Shown here piece by piece: positions 30,566 to 41,123 of a stretch of DNA of 63,576 bases. Positions within the stretch are counted from its first letter, which is position 1. Each line of letters begins with the position of its first letter. The stretch spans positions 1 to 63,576 of the forward strand of contig MLAK01001115.1 of NCBI GenBank assembly GCA_001839685.1. Reading direction: 5' to 3'. The translations under genes and the position numbers were made by a program. The DNA is from Tritrichomonas foetus (Eukaryota > Parabasalia > Tritrichomonadida > Tritrichomonadidae). The notes beneath the pieces are model-generated. The model was not told the origin of the DNA, did not search any database, and worked only from the letters and a program-made list of their open reading frames with translations.

Positions 30566-33500
30566 TTAAATATCTTCGAGTTTTTCAGTTAATGGTTTTC
30601 CAGTGACAACACATATTGGATTTTTAGAACATTTGAGAATTTGTTTCAATTCTTCTCTTTTATAAAATACTCCTGTAGATGATTTTACAACATCTGGTGA
30701 TTCTCGATCAAGTGGTTTATATACAGGTGTAAAATCGTAATTCATTCCAATTTCAACAGGAAAATCATTATCCATATCGAAATACTGATATATTTCCGTG
30801 AATTTTGAGATTGTATCATAGATATTGTTGTCAGCCGATTCTTGGGCAAGTCGATAATATTCGTCAGGATTATTTCGAAAATTATCAAATGCTTGAATTC
30901 TTACAATTAATGAGGCATCTGGATGAATTAACAATTCTTTGATTTCTCTTAGAATTTCAATAACATGTTTTGAAGAATGATAACTTTGATTAATAAAGTA
31001 TGGACAAATGCTTCCATCAGAATAAACATTTAAATGAAAAGGAATTGTAATGAATTGAAATCTCGGTGGATCAACTGGGTATGATTTGGGAAATGTGACA
31101 TGAATATTCCACCATTTGTTTTCATACGGAGTTTTTTCTGGTCCTCTCATAAATACAATCCAAAAATCTAGATTACACATATTAGTATGAATTATAATAT
31201 CATCATCACTTTGATTTAATGGTTTATTTGATGGATTATCAATTTTAATTATCGTTTGCAATTCCATTAGAATTCTATTTATTTTTCCTAATCGAATTGG
31301 TGTATGGTGATTGGAATTCACAGGTTTTCTTGGAGTTGCTAAACGTTTTACTGTAAAAGTTTGGAATTTGGAATTAAATTCGGCATAATCAAATGCTTTT
31401 ATAAGAAAATCTTCTGTTACTTTCTCGGGGTATTTTTTTAAATAATTTGAAGATGAACTTCGATCTTTCGGGATAAGAAAATAATTGGGAGATTTTCTTG
31501 ATGAAATATTGATGAATTTTTGTGTTTCCAATAAAGAAAACCCTTCTAAAATTGTATTAGGTCGAAATGAAACTCCATTGGTGGCATGGCATAGTGTAAC
31601 TATTTTCTTTAAATCACCTTCATCTGTGCTTTTAGTATTAACAATTAAACTATCAACATGAATATGATTTTTCAGAAGTTTTTGAATAAGATCATGCAGT
31701 TTTGTTTGCGAGTTATTATCTATTCCTTGTGAAATTACAAGGATTCTTGATTCCAGAAGAGGTTTGGAATCAACATGATTATTAGCCATAAATGTAATGA
31801 TTTCATCCGCACCTTCGGAAATTGCATCCCATAAACATGAAGGCCCTTCTGGGGCATGAAATTGATTTATTGCTCTTTCAAAATCACTAAATGATGAACA
31901 AATTGAACAATTTTTTGTGATTTTATCATTAAATGACATCCAACCATAATTAAATAAATCTTCCCAATAAGTTGATACAAAATGTAATAAATACTGATGA
32001 GCAATTATGGAACGTGAAGATATACTTTCATCTTGAATAGGATTACCTTCTAAATCATTTGACATTAATAAAGATTCATCAAGAATTATCATTGTAATAA
32101 AATTATGATTTTTGTTATAATGATTTTGGGTGATGTTGGACATGCTTTTAATAATTCCTTGCTCAGTAATAAAATCTTGAATTGTTTTGGATTCAATAGC
32201 TCCAAATAATGGATTAATAATATCAATTTTACTTTGTAATTGTAATTCTTTGGCAACCACAGGTGGAATAAAAAGAAATGCGTGATTTTGTCCTTTAATA
32301 ATTTGGCATCCTCGTGAAAATGGAAATGGATAAGTTGAAATGGGTCTAAAATCATCACAAAAATCAAATGAGTGTACAATTAATTGTGGTTCTGGCTTTA
32401 TAAGTTTTTCAAATGAATAGTATTCACATGAATCTGTTTGAACAAAATAAATATCATTTGAGTATTGAAGTTTTATGAAAGTTTGCATAATAGGTGAAGT
32501 ATTTTCTTGAATAATATTGGTCCTTTGAATTGGAACATATTTAATTTTTTTAATATGAGCAATCAAATTACAACACTTTATTCCATATTCGAAAATTTTA
32601 TTTGGAGGAATCGTGCCTGTAATCATATATTGAAAATAAGTATGAAGTGAACAACAAAATGTGGCAATATCACGACCACTTACATGATTTTTATCGTAGA
32701 TTCGTTGTAATGACGTCATAAGAGGGGCAAAATGAGTCAAACATGAAAGATTTTTTATGAGGCGTCGACTTTTAAGTCCTTCAAATGATATGTATCCAAG
32801 TAAACATGCGATATCGATTACGCCACGATCTGTTGAATCAAAAAGCGGTGAAATTAATTGTTTTCGATTTTCATTAGAAACATTCCAAAAATCGAAATAT
32901 TCTTTATTTAAGGTTTCTTCAGGAATTTTGCGAATTAGAACACCATAAATAACATTTTTTACTTTAAATTTGCCATTTTCAAATAAATCATTTAATGTTC
33001 CACCAATAAATGGAAGCCCACCTGGTAAATAAACTAATAAATCATAATTGTCATTATTAAGGTTCAATGAAATATTAGATTGGACATGAGAATGAACATT
33101 TGTATTATCATTAAAATATGACTTTAAGAATTCTAAAAGATAATTTTTGCATTGTTTTGGATCATAAGAAAGGTTTAAATCAACATCAACACCATTTAAC
33201 ATAAAATCTGGAGTTATAGTACAAAAAAAGCGATGTTTTCCGTTTTCTGCCTTTGGAAACTTTATTTTTTCTGTTTTGATTTCAAAATCTTTTATATTAA
33301 AAGGTTCATTTGGTGAATCATTATTGAAATCATTGATATTGTCATTGATTTCGTTATTTTGATCACTTGGTACATTTACTTCTGAATTGTCTGGCAGAGA
33401 TACTTTGAAGTCAGCAAGTGATTCATTAAAAACCTTTACAACATTGTCAAGTATTTGAGTTGATGGTGAAATTTTCTCTTTTGTTAAGAAGAAGAAATCA

Positions 33501-33712
33501 TCTTTATTTTGATGCAGAAAATTAACACTTTCGTTTGGATCTAAAAACTTGTTGTTATACCAAATATATTGATAACAAGATGTAGAATGTTTTTCATGAA
33601 CTAAATCAAGAAAAGTTTGAACTGTTGAATTTGGTGGAGTGACAAGAAGAAATATGGTATCTGGTTCGCCATCAAGTACATAGCGATGCTCGATACTCTG
33701 AGTGACACTCAT
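30566..33712 (-). CDS. Fusion protein: possible UBL, vWA-like domain, E2 (UBC) and U-box
   Basis: 1048 residues from the ATG at 33712 (the frame runs 28 codons further up but only to a TTG). Residues about 12-85 resemble a ubiquitin-like fold (IFLLVTPPNSTVQTFLDLV, then YIWYNNKFLDPNESV). Residues about 540-730 look like a vWA fold starting ITMIILDESLLMS, with the MIDAS motif only partly kept, and continuing ILVISQGIDNNSQT. Residues about 815-975 are a clear UBC domain: GPEKTPYENKWWNIHVTFP, YPVDPPRFQFIT and SDGSICPYFINQ, with the expected catalytic cysteine at 903. The last 55 residues look like a U-box (DVVKSSTGVFYKREELKQIL then CVVTGKPL). This would be an E2 joined to its own E3, for ubiquitin transfer in the cytosol. 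The region between about 165 and 500 is unassigned. E2 is confident, U-box fairly so, vWA and UBL tentative. Confidence 0.8.
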   Translation of the reverse strand: MSVTQSIEHRYVLDGEPDTIFLLVTPPNSTVQTFLDLVHEKHSTSCYQYIWYNNKFLDPNESVNFLHQNKDDFFFLTKEKISPSTQILDNVVKVFNESLADFKVSLPDNSEVNVPSDQNNEINDNINDFNNDSPNEPFNIKDFEIKTEKIKFPKAENGKHRFFCTITPDFMLNGVDVDLNLSYDPKQCKNYLLEFLKSYFNDNTNVHSHVQSNISLNLNNDNYDLLVYLPGGLPFIGGTLNDLFENGKFKVKNVIYGVLIRKIPEETLNKEYFDFWNVSNENRKQLISPLFDSTDRGVIDIACLLGYISFEGLKSRRLIKNLSCLTHFAPLMTSLQRIYDKNHVSGRDIATFCCSLHTYFQYMITGTIPPNKIFEYGIKCCNLIAHIKKIKYVPIQRTNIIQENTSPIMQTFIKLQYSNDIYFVQTDSCEYYSFEKLIKPEPQLIVHSFDFCDDFRPISTYPFPFSRGCQIIKGQNHAFLFIPPVVAKELQLQSKIDIINPLFGAIESKTIQDFITEQGIIKSMSNITQNHYNKNHNFITMIILDESLLMSNDLEGNPIQDESISSRSIIAHQYLLHFVSTYWEDLFNYGWMSFNDKITKNCSICSSFSDFERAINQFHAPEGPSCLWDAISEGADEIITFMANNHVDSKPLLESRILVISQGIDNNSQTKLHDLIQKLLKNHIHVDSLIVNTKSTDEGDLKKIVTLCHATNGVSFRPNTILEGFSLLETQKFINISSRKSPNYFLIPKDRSSSSNYLKKYPEKVTEDFLIKAFDYAEFNSKFQTFTVKRLATPRKPVNSNHHTPIRLGKINRILMELQTIIKIDNPSNKPLNQSDDDIIIHTNMCNLDFWIVFMRGPEKTPYENKWWNIHVTFPKSYPVDPPRFQFITIPFHLNVYSDGSICPYFINQSYHSSKHVIEILREIKELLIHPDASLIVRIQAFDNFRNNPDEYYRLAQESADNNIYDTISKFTEIYQYFDMDNDFPVEIGMNYDFTPVYKPLDRESPDVVKSSTGVFYKREELKQILKCSKNPICVVTGKPLTEKLEDI

Positions 33713-33722
33713 TTTTAAAAAT

Positions 33723-33739
33723 GGCAATGAATGAAATGA
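33723..33739 (-). promoter_or_regulatory. Putative initiator of the E2/U-box fusion gene
   Basis: On the minus strand the sequence is TCATTTCATTCATTGCC, two or three overlapping initiator-like TCATT motifs, with the first A 25 bases upstream of the ATG at 33712. It supports that ATG over the longer open frame, because the extra codons would lie across and upstream of the transcription start. Confidence 0.55.
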
Positions 33740-33814
33740 CAATAAAGAGGTTAAATTAATTTTTTCACCTTTCAATTCACCTACATTGAAATACAAAAAA
33801 CTGTTATTAATGAT

Positions 33815-33894
33815 ATTAAATCCTTCATTCTATTTACTCTCATATTACATATCCAATATAAGCAATATTGTTAGTAACTATTGAAGGATTTAAT
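33815..33894. repeat. 80-bp imperfect palindrome
   Basis: ATTAAATCCTTCA at 33815-33827 is the exact inverted partner of 33882-33894. Pairing continues inward imperfectly (TATTTACT against AGTAACTA), leaving an AT-rich loop. It sits upstream of the E2/U-box gene. It could be a very short nonautonomous element, a cruciform or a transcript hairpin. Confidence 0.7.
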
Positions 33895-33952
33895 AAGTTC
33901 ATTGAAAAGAGTGTGCTAAATATGTATTCAAGAGTCTTAAGTTTTGAGTTTT

Positions 33953-34024
33953 ATATTACAGTAAAAAATAATCAATTAGTTTTAATCCACAAAACAAGAA
34001 AATTGATATTACAGTAAAAAATAA
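33953..34024. repeat. 19-bp direct repeat pair
   Basis: ATATTACAGTAAAAAATAA occurs at 33953-33971 and again at 34006-34024, 53 bases apart, downstream of the PPP gene (which is on the minus strand). It may be part of 3' end formation or an old duplication. Confidence 0.75.
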
Positions 34025-34198
34025 ATTTTATTCTAATACGAATTAAAATAAAAAAGTGCAAACAAACAAAAAAACAACTAGCCACGGAAAAATCTGTCCA
34101 TTTTTTTTTTTTTTTGATTTTCCTTTCTCCAGCTAGTGAAAGAAATGTATAAATCATAATCCAATTTTTCCAGGAAAGTGAGATGACCAATTAAGTAT

Positions 34199-35374
34199 TC
34201 AATACAAGGGAAATTGAGTAAGCGAATTATGTCTCACTGGTTGTTGAATTGGAATACTTCCACAACTTTTTTCAACTCTAAGATTCAACCCACGTGAATT
34301 TATCATATGGTTTGCTCTTGGCCTAGCCAGGGGCGGCTTGACACATCTTCCTGTGACAGTTTTTGATTGAGCAGCAATGAGGCTTTTGGCAATTGTTCGA
34401 TCGACATTTTTGCTTTTCTGTGCATTTGCGAAAAACGCTTGTGCACGTTTGAGTGGCTTTAATGGTGACAAAATTTCTTGCAAAATTTCAAAGTCACGAT
34501 TAATCATTATGAATGCGCCTTTATTTTCTTCCGCATTATAGAAAGATGTGGTAAAAACCGTTATCACAGAATCATAGAAAAGCGAGACGCCATTGATGAC
34601 GCATTGGTGCGCCCGGATCACTTTTTTGAATTTATTATCTTCCAGAAACTGCTGGACTGCTCCGTTCCCGAAAAGAACGCCCCTGCCGCGTGTGGAATCG
34701 AGGAATCCGGTTATTTTATTGCACGGGTCCGACCAGAGAAGGTCCTCAACGAGCTTTTCATTTAAATCAACAACTGGGTATTCCACTTTTTCAATATCCG
34801 CTACACTTTTTAAATGCTCTGAAAGTCCTCCGTGCACACAAAAGTACTCATCCCCGATGACTGCTGCGAGTGGGAGATATGTGAAAACTGTATGGATTTC
34901 TGTAAAAAGTGGCGTTTTTCCGTAGAGAGAATTGAGTTCTGTATCGAGAACATTTGAATTGCCGTTCAAATTTGCGAATTCGTGATTTCCCCTGAGCATA
35001 AAAAAGTTATTCGGATATTGGGTAATCAAAGAAAAAAGCAATAAAACAACTTCGGTTGAATATCCACCACGATCAATATAATCGCCGAGCAGCAAAACCT
35101 TGCATGATTCGAACGAATCTTTAATCTTTGATAAAACGCGAAGAAGATCGTGAAGGTCGCCATGAATATCGCCAAGAATGTAAACGGGTGGTTCGAGTTT
35201 GAGAACGTGCGGTTGTTTTTTGAAAACATTGAGCGCATCTCGACATAGTTCGAGAAAATCATCCGGATCGAATTTTGGGATAGGAATGACCGTCCCGATT
35301 TGCATGATATCTGGCTCGCTCGAGTTTATTAAAGGTGAGAAGGTCGAAAAGATAAACTCCGCTGCTGAACTCAT
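34199..35374 (-). CDS. PPP-family serine/threonine phosphatase
   Basis: 391 residues. The three metal-binding signatures are intact: GDIHGDLHDLL (about 68-78), LLGDYIDRGGYS and LRGNHEFANLNG, followed by CVHGGLSEHL, DLLWSDP, RGVLFGNGAVQQFL and IRAHQ. This is a PP1/PP2A/calcineurin-type catalytic core and should be active. The usual SAPNYC loop is replaced by TTSFYNAEENKG, which removes the PP1-type toxin-sensing cysteine region and makes it a divergent member. The tail of about 85 residues is basic with Pro/Arg stretches, no domain. The ATG at 35374 directly precedes MSSAAEFIFSTF. Confidence 0.9.
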   Translation of the reverse strand: MSSAAEFIFSTFSPLINSSEPDIMQIGTVIPIPKFDPDDFLELCRDALNVFKKQPHVLKLEPPVYILGDIHGDLHDLLRVLSKIKDSFESCKVLLLGDYIDRGGYSTEVVLLLFSLITQYPNNFFMLRGNHEFANLNGNSNVLDTELNSLYGKTPLFTEIHTVFTYLPLAAVIGDEYFCVHGGLSEHLKSVADIEKVEYPVVDLNEKLVEDLLWSDPCNKITGFLDSTRGRGVLFGNGAVQQFLEDNKFKKVIRAHQCVINGVSLFYDSVITVFTTSFYNAEENKGAFIMINRDFEILQEILSPLKPLKRAQAFFANAQKSKNVDRTIAKSLIAAQSKTVTGRCVKPPLARPRANHMINSRGLNLRVEKSCGSIPIQQPVRHNSLTQFPLY

Positions 35375-36698
35375 CTGAAAATGTTTATTTGAAGAAGAGA
35401 TAAAGAAAACTTTTGTGAAGACTTTACAATTATTTTGTGTGTTATCCAGTTTTTGTCTTGAAACAGTCTGTCAAATATTGTGTAGTATCAAAAAATTTTA
35501 TTGAAAAAAAATTACATTGAAAAAAGCAAACAATTCTTTGAATTGAATTCATACTTTAAAGGGAAGTTTGAGAAAGAATAGTAATGAAACGAACATTGAA
35601 AAAGAAAGTAAATATTTTTTCAATAGATATTTTCAGAATGTTTCTTGTTTTGTCTGAATATTTCTGAATGTGATCTTACAAATAAATCTTCTCATATTCT
35701 CTATGCTTTCCTTTTTGTTAGATCAATAAAAGAGTAAAAATACAATGAGTAACTTTATAGTGTCACTTTTTCATAAAAATTTATTTTTGAAATCATCAAA
35801 AATATACAATTGTAATTTATCAGTAACCAATGAAATACATGTATTGATCTAGAATTATTTCTGATTTTCTCTAGGATTATCAGCCAACAGTTGGATTTTA
35901 TTTCATAAAATTTTATTTAACTTTTTGAATGTGAATTTTTTTTCTGATAAATATACAATTGATAAATGTCATAGAATTTTTTTTATCTGAAATTCTTCAG
36001 ATTCTCTGAGAAATTTTGATGTCATCAACTTTTTGAATAAAGGCTTTTTGTAATTATTTAGCTAATGCTGATAATCCGGATTAAATCAGGAAATTTATCA
36101 TTCATATATTTTTCCTTCATGATGAAGATCCTGATGATGTAAAAAACAAATCATAAACGTCAATATTAAATACACTATATATAATTGTGATGGCATCAAC
36201 AAAGAAAGAATATTTATCTTTAACAGACATTCATCAACCGATATGATTTACTTCTGTGAGAAAAGAAAAAAGATGATGCCATTTTTAAAAAACTATTCAC
36301 CTTCGAACTTCATATTTAGTCAAAATATCAAATTCCAAAATCATTTTTTATGAATTCAATATCTTGTGATATAGACATTGATGAAAGATGTATAACAAAT
36401 CAACATACTTATGAAGATATATAGTATGTAAGCTAAGATTTTTGTCTTGCGATTTTCATTTTTTTGAGCAAATTTTGTTTTTTGGTTGTCCCTTTCGCAA
36501 GGTAGTATTCAATGAAAAAGTTGTGCATAGCAAAATTTGCAAATTCGATTCTCCACTTTTTATGCATTGTAAAATTAGTTTTTATTATTATTATTAAGCC
36601 TTTAAATTAATGTGAAATTAAGAAGAAAAAGTAATCATAAAACTATATTTACTAACAAAACAAAAACAAACAAAAATGATGAATAACTTGGAAAATTA
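35375..36698. other. Intergenic region, 1.3 kb
   Basis: AT-rich spacer between two minus-strand genes. It contains a TTCGATTC core (near 36545) that recalls a tRNA B box, but the flanking arms do not pair. It also contains TTATTATTATTATT near 36583. I see no gene, repeat family or RNA that I can support. Confidence 0.5.
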
Positions 36699-39600
36699 TT
36701 AAATTTCCAACTTGGTTTGTGATTTCTTCTTCTTATAAAAGAAGAGTTTGGAGACAGATTTGTAATATGCTCCTATAATATGCTGTTCTACATCATTCCA
36801 CATTTTTTCTCGATCACCCAGAAAATCTAAATATTCTAACTTTTCAACATTCATATTCCTATCTTTTAATTCTTTAAGAACTCCATCTTCCTTTCGCCTG
36901 ATTGAAATTTTTATTACAAAATCATTAAATAAGAAATTCTGGCATAACAATAGTTTTCTTATATAATCTTTTGAATTATTATTAAAAGTTTTTCCATAAC
37001 GATACTGACCATTTTTATTCGAACTGTGTCCATTCCAACTGGTTGATATTTCTCCTGAAATAGAGTCTTTCATCGGACTTGTTTCATTCAATTCAAGCGA
37101 AGTTGGTTCATTCTCATTGAATTCATTTTCGTTTTCAAAATATTCTACATCTTCAAAAGCAAATGCTTTTAGCATTGTTGCTGAGGGAAAAGCAGAAAGT
37201 ATTTTTTTAATAAATGGAATATCAATTCTTAATGTTAAAACTGATATATTTAATAGAATTGATTTGAAAAATGGGCATTTGGTGATTTGTGGAGGTTTTT
37301 CATAAGTTACTTCAAAGAAAGGTTTTCGCTCATCCTCTCTTATTGTTTGAATAATAAATTTATAATCATCATCAACGAGTTCATTGACTGCAGATAGAGA
37401 TTTAATTATTGCTTTTCCGGTTTCAAACCTTTCTTTTGAGCGTTCGATTTCAATATAAAAATCTTTTCCTAATAAAGAAGCAAGAACATTTTTTTCTTCA
37501 TGGATTAATCGAATTTTCATTTCTTTTAGGAATCCAGTGAAATGAGTAATATGTGGTGGCTTAATTTTCTTATTTTTTACAACTTCCTCAACAAATTTCT
37601 TAATTTTTGGAATGAAAAATGCAAAATCATCTTCAGTTGGATTCGCCATAATCATTCCAGCTTCTAAATTTCGATACATTACATTTGTGGCACAACATGA
37701 AACATAACAAGGATTTTGTAAAGTGATAAGTGGAACACCCGTTTTAGAACTTGTCATTACATTTAATGAGACAAAACTAACTGTGTTCATTGGTGGTGCA
37801 TTTTCATCATCACTTCTTCTTTGTTCAAAGCGAATGGAGTTTGCGTTTGATTGCATTAATTGATTGTTTTCAAGTCTGAATATTGTAACTGCAGTTTCAA
37901 TATTGACGAAAATTACACGATCTCGAAAATTTGATTGAAGCTGATCTTGCTCAATTAATAGTGGCAATTGAGTTTCTTTATCTTTGAATGGAAATGTGAA
38001 TGGAAGATTTGGATTGAATAAAAAATTCATCAAACAAGATGAAACTTCACTTCTAATATTAGCAACTTTAAAATTAACAAATTTACTTTGTGACAAATCA
38101 AATAAAACATTAGTTAAATCTGTTTCAAAAAGCAAACGCTCATCAATCATTGCTTGAACTTTTAATAAAGTAGTTTCAACAATTAAATCTACCTTTCCTT
38201 TGGTTTTTCCATTAATTCGACTAATTTCTTTATTTGAAAATTTTATACAAATGGGATTTCCATGAATTTTTGCAAAAAGTGAGTTTTGGTTCATTGTTAG
38301 AATCAATCCGGTCAATGTTGCAGAAAATTCGAGATAAGAAAGAGTTGGTGCATCACTTGCTCGATGGAAAAATTCAACAGGTATCACAAAATATTTTGTA
38401 ATTGGATGGTGAACAAAAAAGCAATCAATTAAAGGTTGAATCAGATCTAAATTCAATGAAGCAAGTTTATTTTCATCAAATGACAAATCAAAATGCACAG
38501 CAAAAGTATGTGTACGATAAAGTTCATATGGATCATAAGTCGGTTCATTCATTCTATGTCCCTGAATTGGAATAAAAAATGGTCGTCGATAATTCTTCGG
38601 GCTTTGAGAGATCATTTTAAAATTGATTTTTGGATTAGGCAGGGTAAGTAAAGATGAAAATTCTAATTTATTCATTATTCGAACTCTAAGTTCTTCTGCT
38701 GAAGCACTAACTGTTTCATTATCATCACATATAAGTGAAAAATTAGGAAGCTGAATTTTTAAAAAAGAAAAAGGCGAGAAAGTATAAAATTTTGAATTAT
38801 AATCAACTTCTAGTTTTTGCACATTCATATTTAATTTTAGTCTGTATCTTAGTCTCATGTTATCAAAGAAACGTAATCGTCGAAAAGAGAATTTATTCCT
38901 CCTAAATAATAGTGTACCAAATTTATAGTCTTGTTGAAATTCTTCAAAAGCATGTGAATATCGAAAACAAAGTTGGCTGATATTCGTTTTGATATTAAAA
39001 ACAGTTGTTGTTCGATTTGATACACCAGGTACTAAATAACTAATCATTTTATTATCACAGTTAATTAAAAAGTGATAAAAATCATCTTTCTTAAATGCTT
39101 TTTGCTTGCAAATAAACATTGTTCCACTTGTGGTAAAGTTTGAAATCGACATCAACTTTCCTACACGTGGAACTATAATGTCAGTTTTCGATGTATTTAA
39201 TTTAACAGCTCCATAATCAAATTGACCCATTTCATTTTCAAAATAAAAGTCTTCTTCTTTATTTTCATTATTAATTTCTGTATTTTGATTAGATTCATAA
39301 TAATTGGAATTGTGTTCATTTTTTGTTTGATTTTGATTTATATTGGAATAAACAGGCTGTTTTATTTCAGATTTAACAGATTTTTTGAGTTCCCAAAGTG
39401 CTTCTTTTCGTGATTTAATGGCGGAACCATCAAAACATGTGAAAAAATCGTCAGATTGAACAACGAATAAATCTTCTTCATTTTTCATTTGAATTTTTCC
39501 AAGTGAATCTTTATATAAATTAAATAAAATTTTCTTACTTGTATTTTCAAAGTCTTCATTTGAGAACGAATTAATATTTTCTTTTTGTCTTGCTTTAATT

Positions 39601-41123
39601 ATTTGCAAAGCTTTTTCTTGTCTGAGTTGAAGACCTAGAAGTGCAATTCTTTTGGCCTCTATAGATTTGTGAATTTTCGGAATAAGTGGATGTGTTTTCA
39701 TTTCAATTCTTAATTTTTTTATATCAAAAGAAATATCTTTCTTTTTTACTTCATATTCACCAGATTTTTGTCTCCTTAAAAATCCGATTAAGGCAAATGT
39801 TTCTTGTAAAAAGCTTGCTTGAGCAAATTCATTGGTTAAAAACACATTTCCAGTTGAGCATTTAAATGCAAAGACTGGATCGTTGTAATTAAATGATGCA
39901 CGATAGCATTCACATATTTTATGTTTTTGTGATTGGGAAAACATGGTTTCTAACATAAAACTTTTTGCTGTAATTATTTTTTCTTTAAATGAAAATTTTT
40001 TTAATGAGAATTCAAGGATATGTGCATCAGAAAGTGAAAATCGAAGTATTGTTGTAGGTGAATTAATTGCTCGGTCTGAAACAAATAAATTAAAAACGTC
40101 AACGTCAAATTTCCGTTTAAATAATGCCAAATCAATTAAAAATGGAGTAGAAATTGTAATATCAAGTTTTTGGAAATCAAATTTAGTTTTGGATATTTTC
40201 ATGGAGTGAGAACGAAGAAGATTTTGTCCATTTCGGGTAGTTAAAATGGGGCCAGATGAAATTTCTCCTTGCTCAAAAGAAAGATCATTAATAGTTGCTG
40301 AAATAATCTTTGTATTAAAATCAAAAATTGGAAATAAAATGAAAAACTGGTGAATTGTACAAATAATTTCGGCGCTTGGATCTCTTCTTGCTTTAATTAA
40401 TGCTCGAATTGAACTGACGCTTGTTTGTCCATCACTATAGTCCAAGTTTATTTCATCAAATTCATATTTGAACTCAGACATCATTCCGCCAATTATGTAT
40501 TTGAAAGATTGAGTATTGCTCGATAAATCAAATTTAACTTCAGGGATTCGTAAAATTGGACCAATTTCATCATTTTCTATGCTTGATTCATGAAAATCAG
40601 TCATTAATAAAATTTGATGTGATGATCTTTTATATATCATTTCACAATGATTTAAGTTGAATGTCACTTTTCGTTTGTTGATGTTAAGAAATACAACTGA
40701 GACATTTTCAACAATTATTTGGGCAGACCTTACAAATATCGCAGTAAAGAAAATAAATAATCTTTGGGCAATCCATCGTTCAAGAGGATTAGGCAAGACT
40801 TTTTTTTCAACATCAGAATTTTGTAGAGCAAATGAAAGTGAAATATAACCAACTTTAATATTCAAAAATGGTGACTTGTTAAATAAGTAACCAAAAAAAT
40901 TGAAAGAGACCTCAAATGAATTAACACAAATACTAGAGTCAGGGCCATGAGCAGAAATGTGATCAATTGAAAGTGTGTGAATTCCATATTTTAAATTAAA
41001 ATTATTGGCTCCATATTTTATCATCAATCGTTTCCGAATCAGTCCAATAGTCAACCTTCTTATAAACAAGGAACATAAGAAGAAAAGGAACGAGATGATG
41101 AAAAAAATAAAGAACAATCCCAT
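36699..41123 (-). CDS. Large membrane-anchored protein, candidate bridge-like lipid transfer protein
   Basis: 1474 residues. One N-terminal hydrophobic helix (MGLFFIFFIISFLFFLCSLF) is followed at once by basic residues and by YGIHTLSIDHISAHG, then by very many alternating hydrophobic strands (FNIKTNISQLCFRYS, FKVANIRSEVSSCLM, LILTMNQNSLFAKIHG) with charged, low-complexity loops. The order of an N-terminal anchor, then long repeating beta sheet, and a basic C terminus (FFYKKKKSQTKLEI) matches the bridge-like lipid-transfer group (Hobbit/BLTP2/SABRE or Csf1), which move lipids between ER and other membranes. A second hydrophobic stretch at about 120-135 (RLFIFFTAIFVRSAQII) may be amphipathic. 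I find no enzyme motif. The assignment is structural analogy; start is the ATG at 41123. Confidence 0.5.
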   Translation of the reverse strand: MGLFFIFFIISFLFFLCSLFIRRLTIGLIRKRLMIKYGANNFNLKYGIHTLSIDHISAHGPDSSICVNSFEVSFNFFGYLFNKSPFLNIKVGYISLSFALQNSDVEKKVLPNPLERWIAQRLFIFFTAIFVRSAQIIVENVSVVFLNINKRKVTFNLNHCEMIYKRSSHQILLMTDFHESSIENDEIGPILRIPEVKFDLSSNTQSFKYIIGGMMSEFKYEFDEINLDYSDGQTSVSSIRALIKARRDPSAEIICTIHQFFILFPIFDFNTKIISATINDLSFEQGEISSGPILTTRNGQNLLRSHSMKISKTKFDFQKLDITISTPFLIDLALFKRKFDVDVFNLFVSDRAINSPTTILRFSLSDAHILEFSLKKFSFKEKIITAKSFMLETMFSQSQKHKICECYRASFNYNDPVFAFKCSTGNVFLTNEFAQASFLQETFALIGFLRRQKSGEYEVKKKDISFDIKKLRIEMKTHPLIPKIHKSIEAKRIALLGLQLRQEKALQIIKARQKENINSFSNEDFENTSKKILFNLYKDSLGKIQMKNEEDLFVVQSDDFFTCFDGSAIKSRKEALWELKKSVKSEIKQPVYSNINQNQTKNEHNSNYYESNQNTEINNENKEEDFYFENEMGQFDYGAVKLNTSKTDIIVPRVGKLMSISNFTTSGTMFICKQKAFKKDDFYHFLINCDNKMISYLVPGVSNRTTTVFNIKTNISQLCFRYSHAFEEFQQDYKFGTLLFRRNKFSFRRLRFFDNMRLRYRLKLNMNVQKLEVDYNSKFYTFSPFSFLKIQLPNFSLICDDNETVSASAEELRVRIMNKLEFSSLLTLPNPKINFKMISQSPKNYRRPFFIPIQGHRMNEPTYDPYELYRTHTFAVHFDLSFDENKLASLNLDLIQPLIDCFFVHHPITKYFVIPVEFFHRASDAPTLSYLEFSATLTGLILTMNQNSLFAKIHGNPICIKFSNKEISRINGKTKGKVDLIVETTLLKVQAMIDERLLFETDLTNVLFDLSQSKFVNFKVANIRSEVSSCLMNFLFNPNLPFTFPFKDKETQLPLLIEQDQLQSNFRDRVIFVNIETAVTIFRLENNQLMQSNANSIRFEQRRSDDENAPPMNTVSFVSLNVMTSSKTGVPLITLQNPCYVSCCATNVMYRNLEAGMIMANPTEDDFAFFIPKIKKFVEEVVKNKKIKPPHITHFTGFLKEMKIRLIHEEKNVLASLLGKDFYIEIERSKERFETGKAIIKSLSAVNELVDDDYKFIIQTIREDERKPFFEVTYEKPPQITKCPFFKSILLNISVLTLRIDIPFIKKILSAFPSATMLKAFAFEDVEYFENENEFNENEPTSLELNETSPMKDSISGEISTSWNGHSSNKNGQYRYGKTFNNNSKDYIRKLLLCQNFLFNDFVIKISIRRKEDGVLKELKDRNMNVEKLEYLDFLGDREKMWNDVEQHIIGAYYKSVSKLFFYKKKKSQTKLEI

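Noticed and set aside
36475..36560. Possible tRNA (TTCGATTC resembling a B box)
   Set aside because: The five bases on either side of the presumed T-loop do not pair, and no matching acceptor or D-arm could be found.
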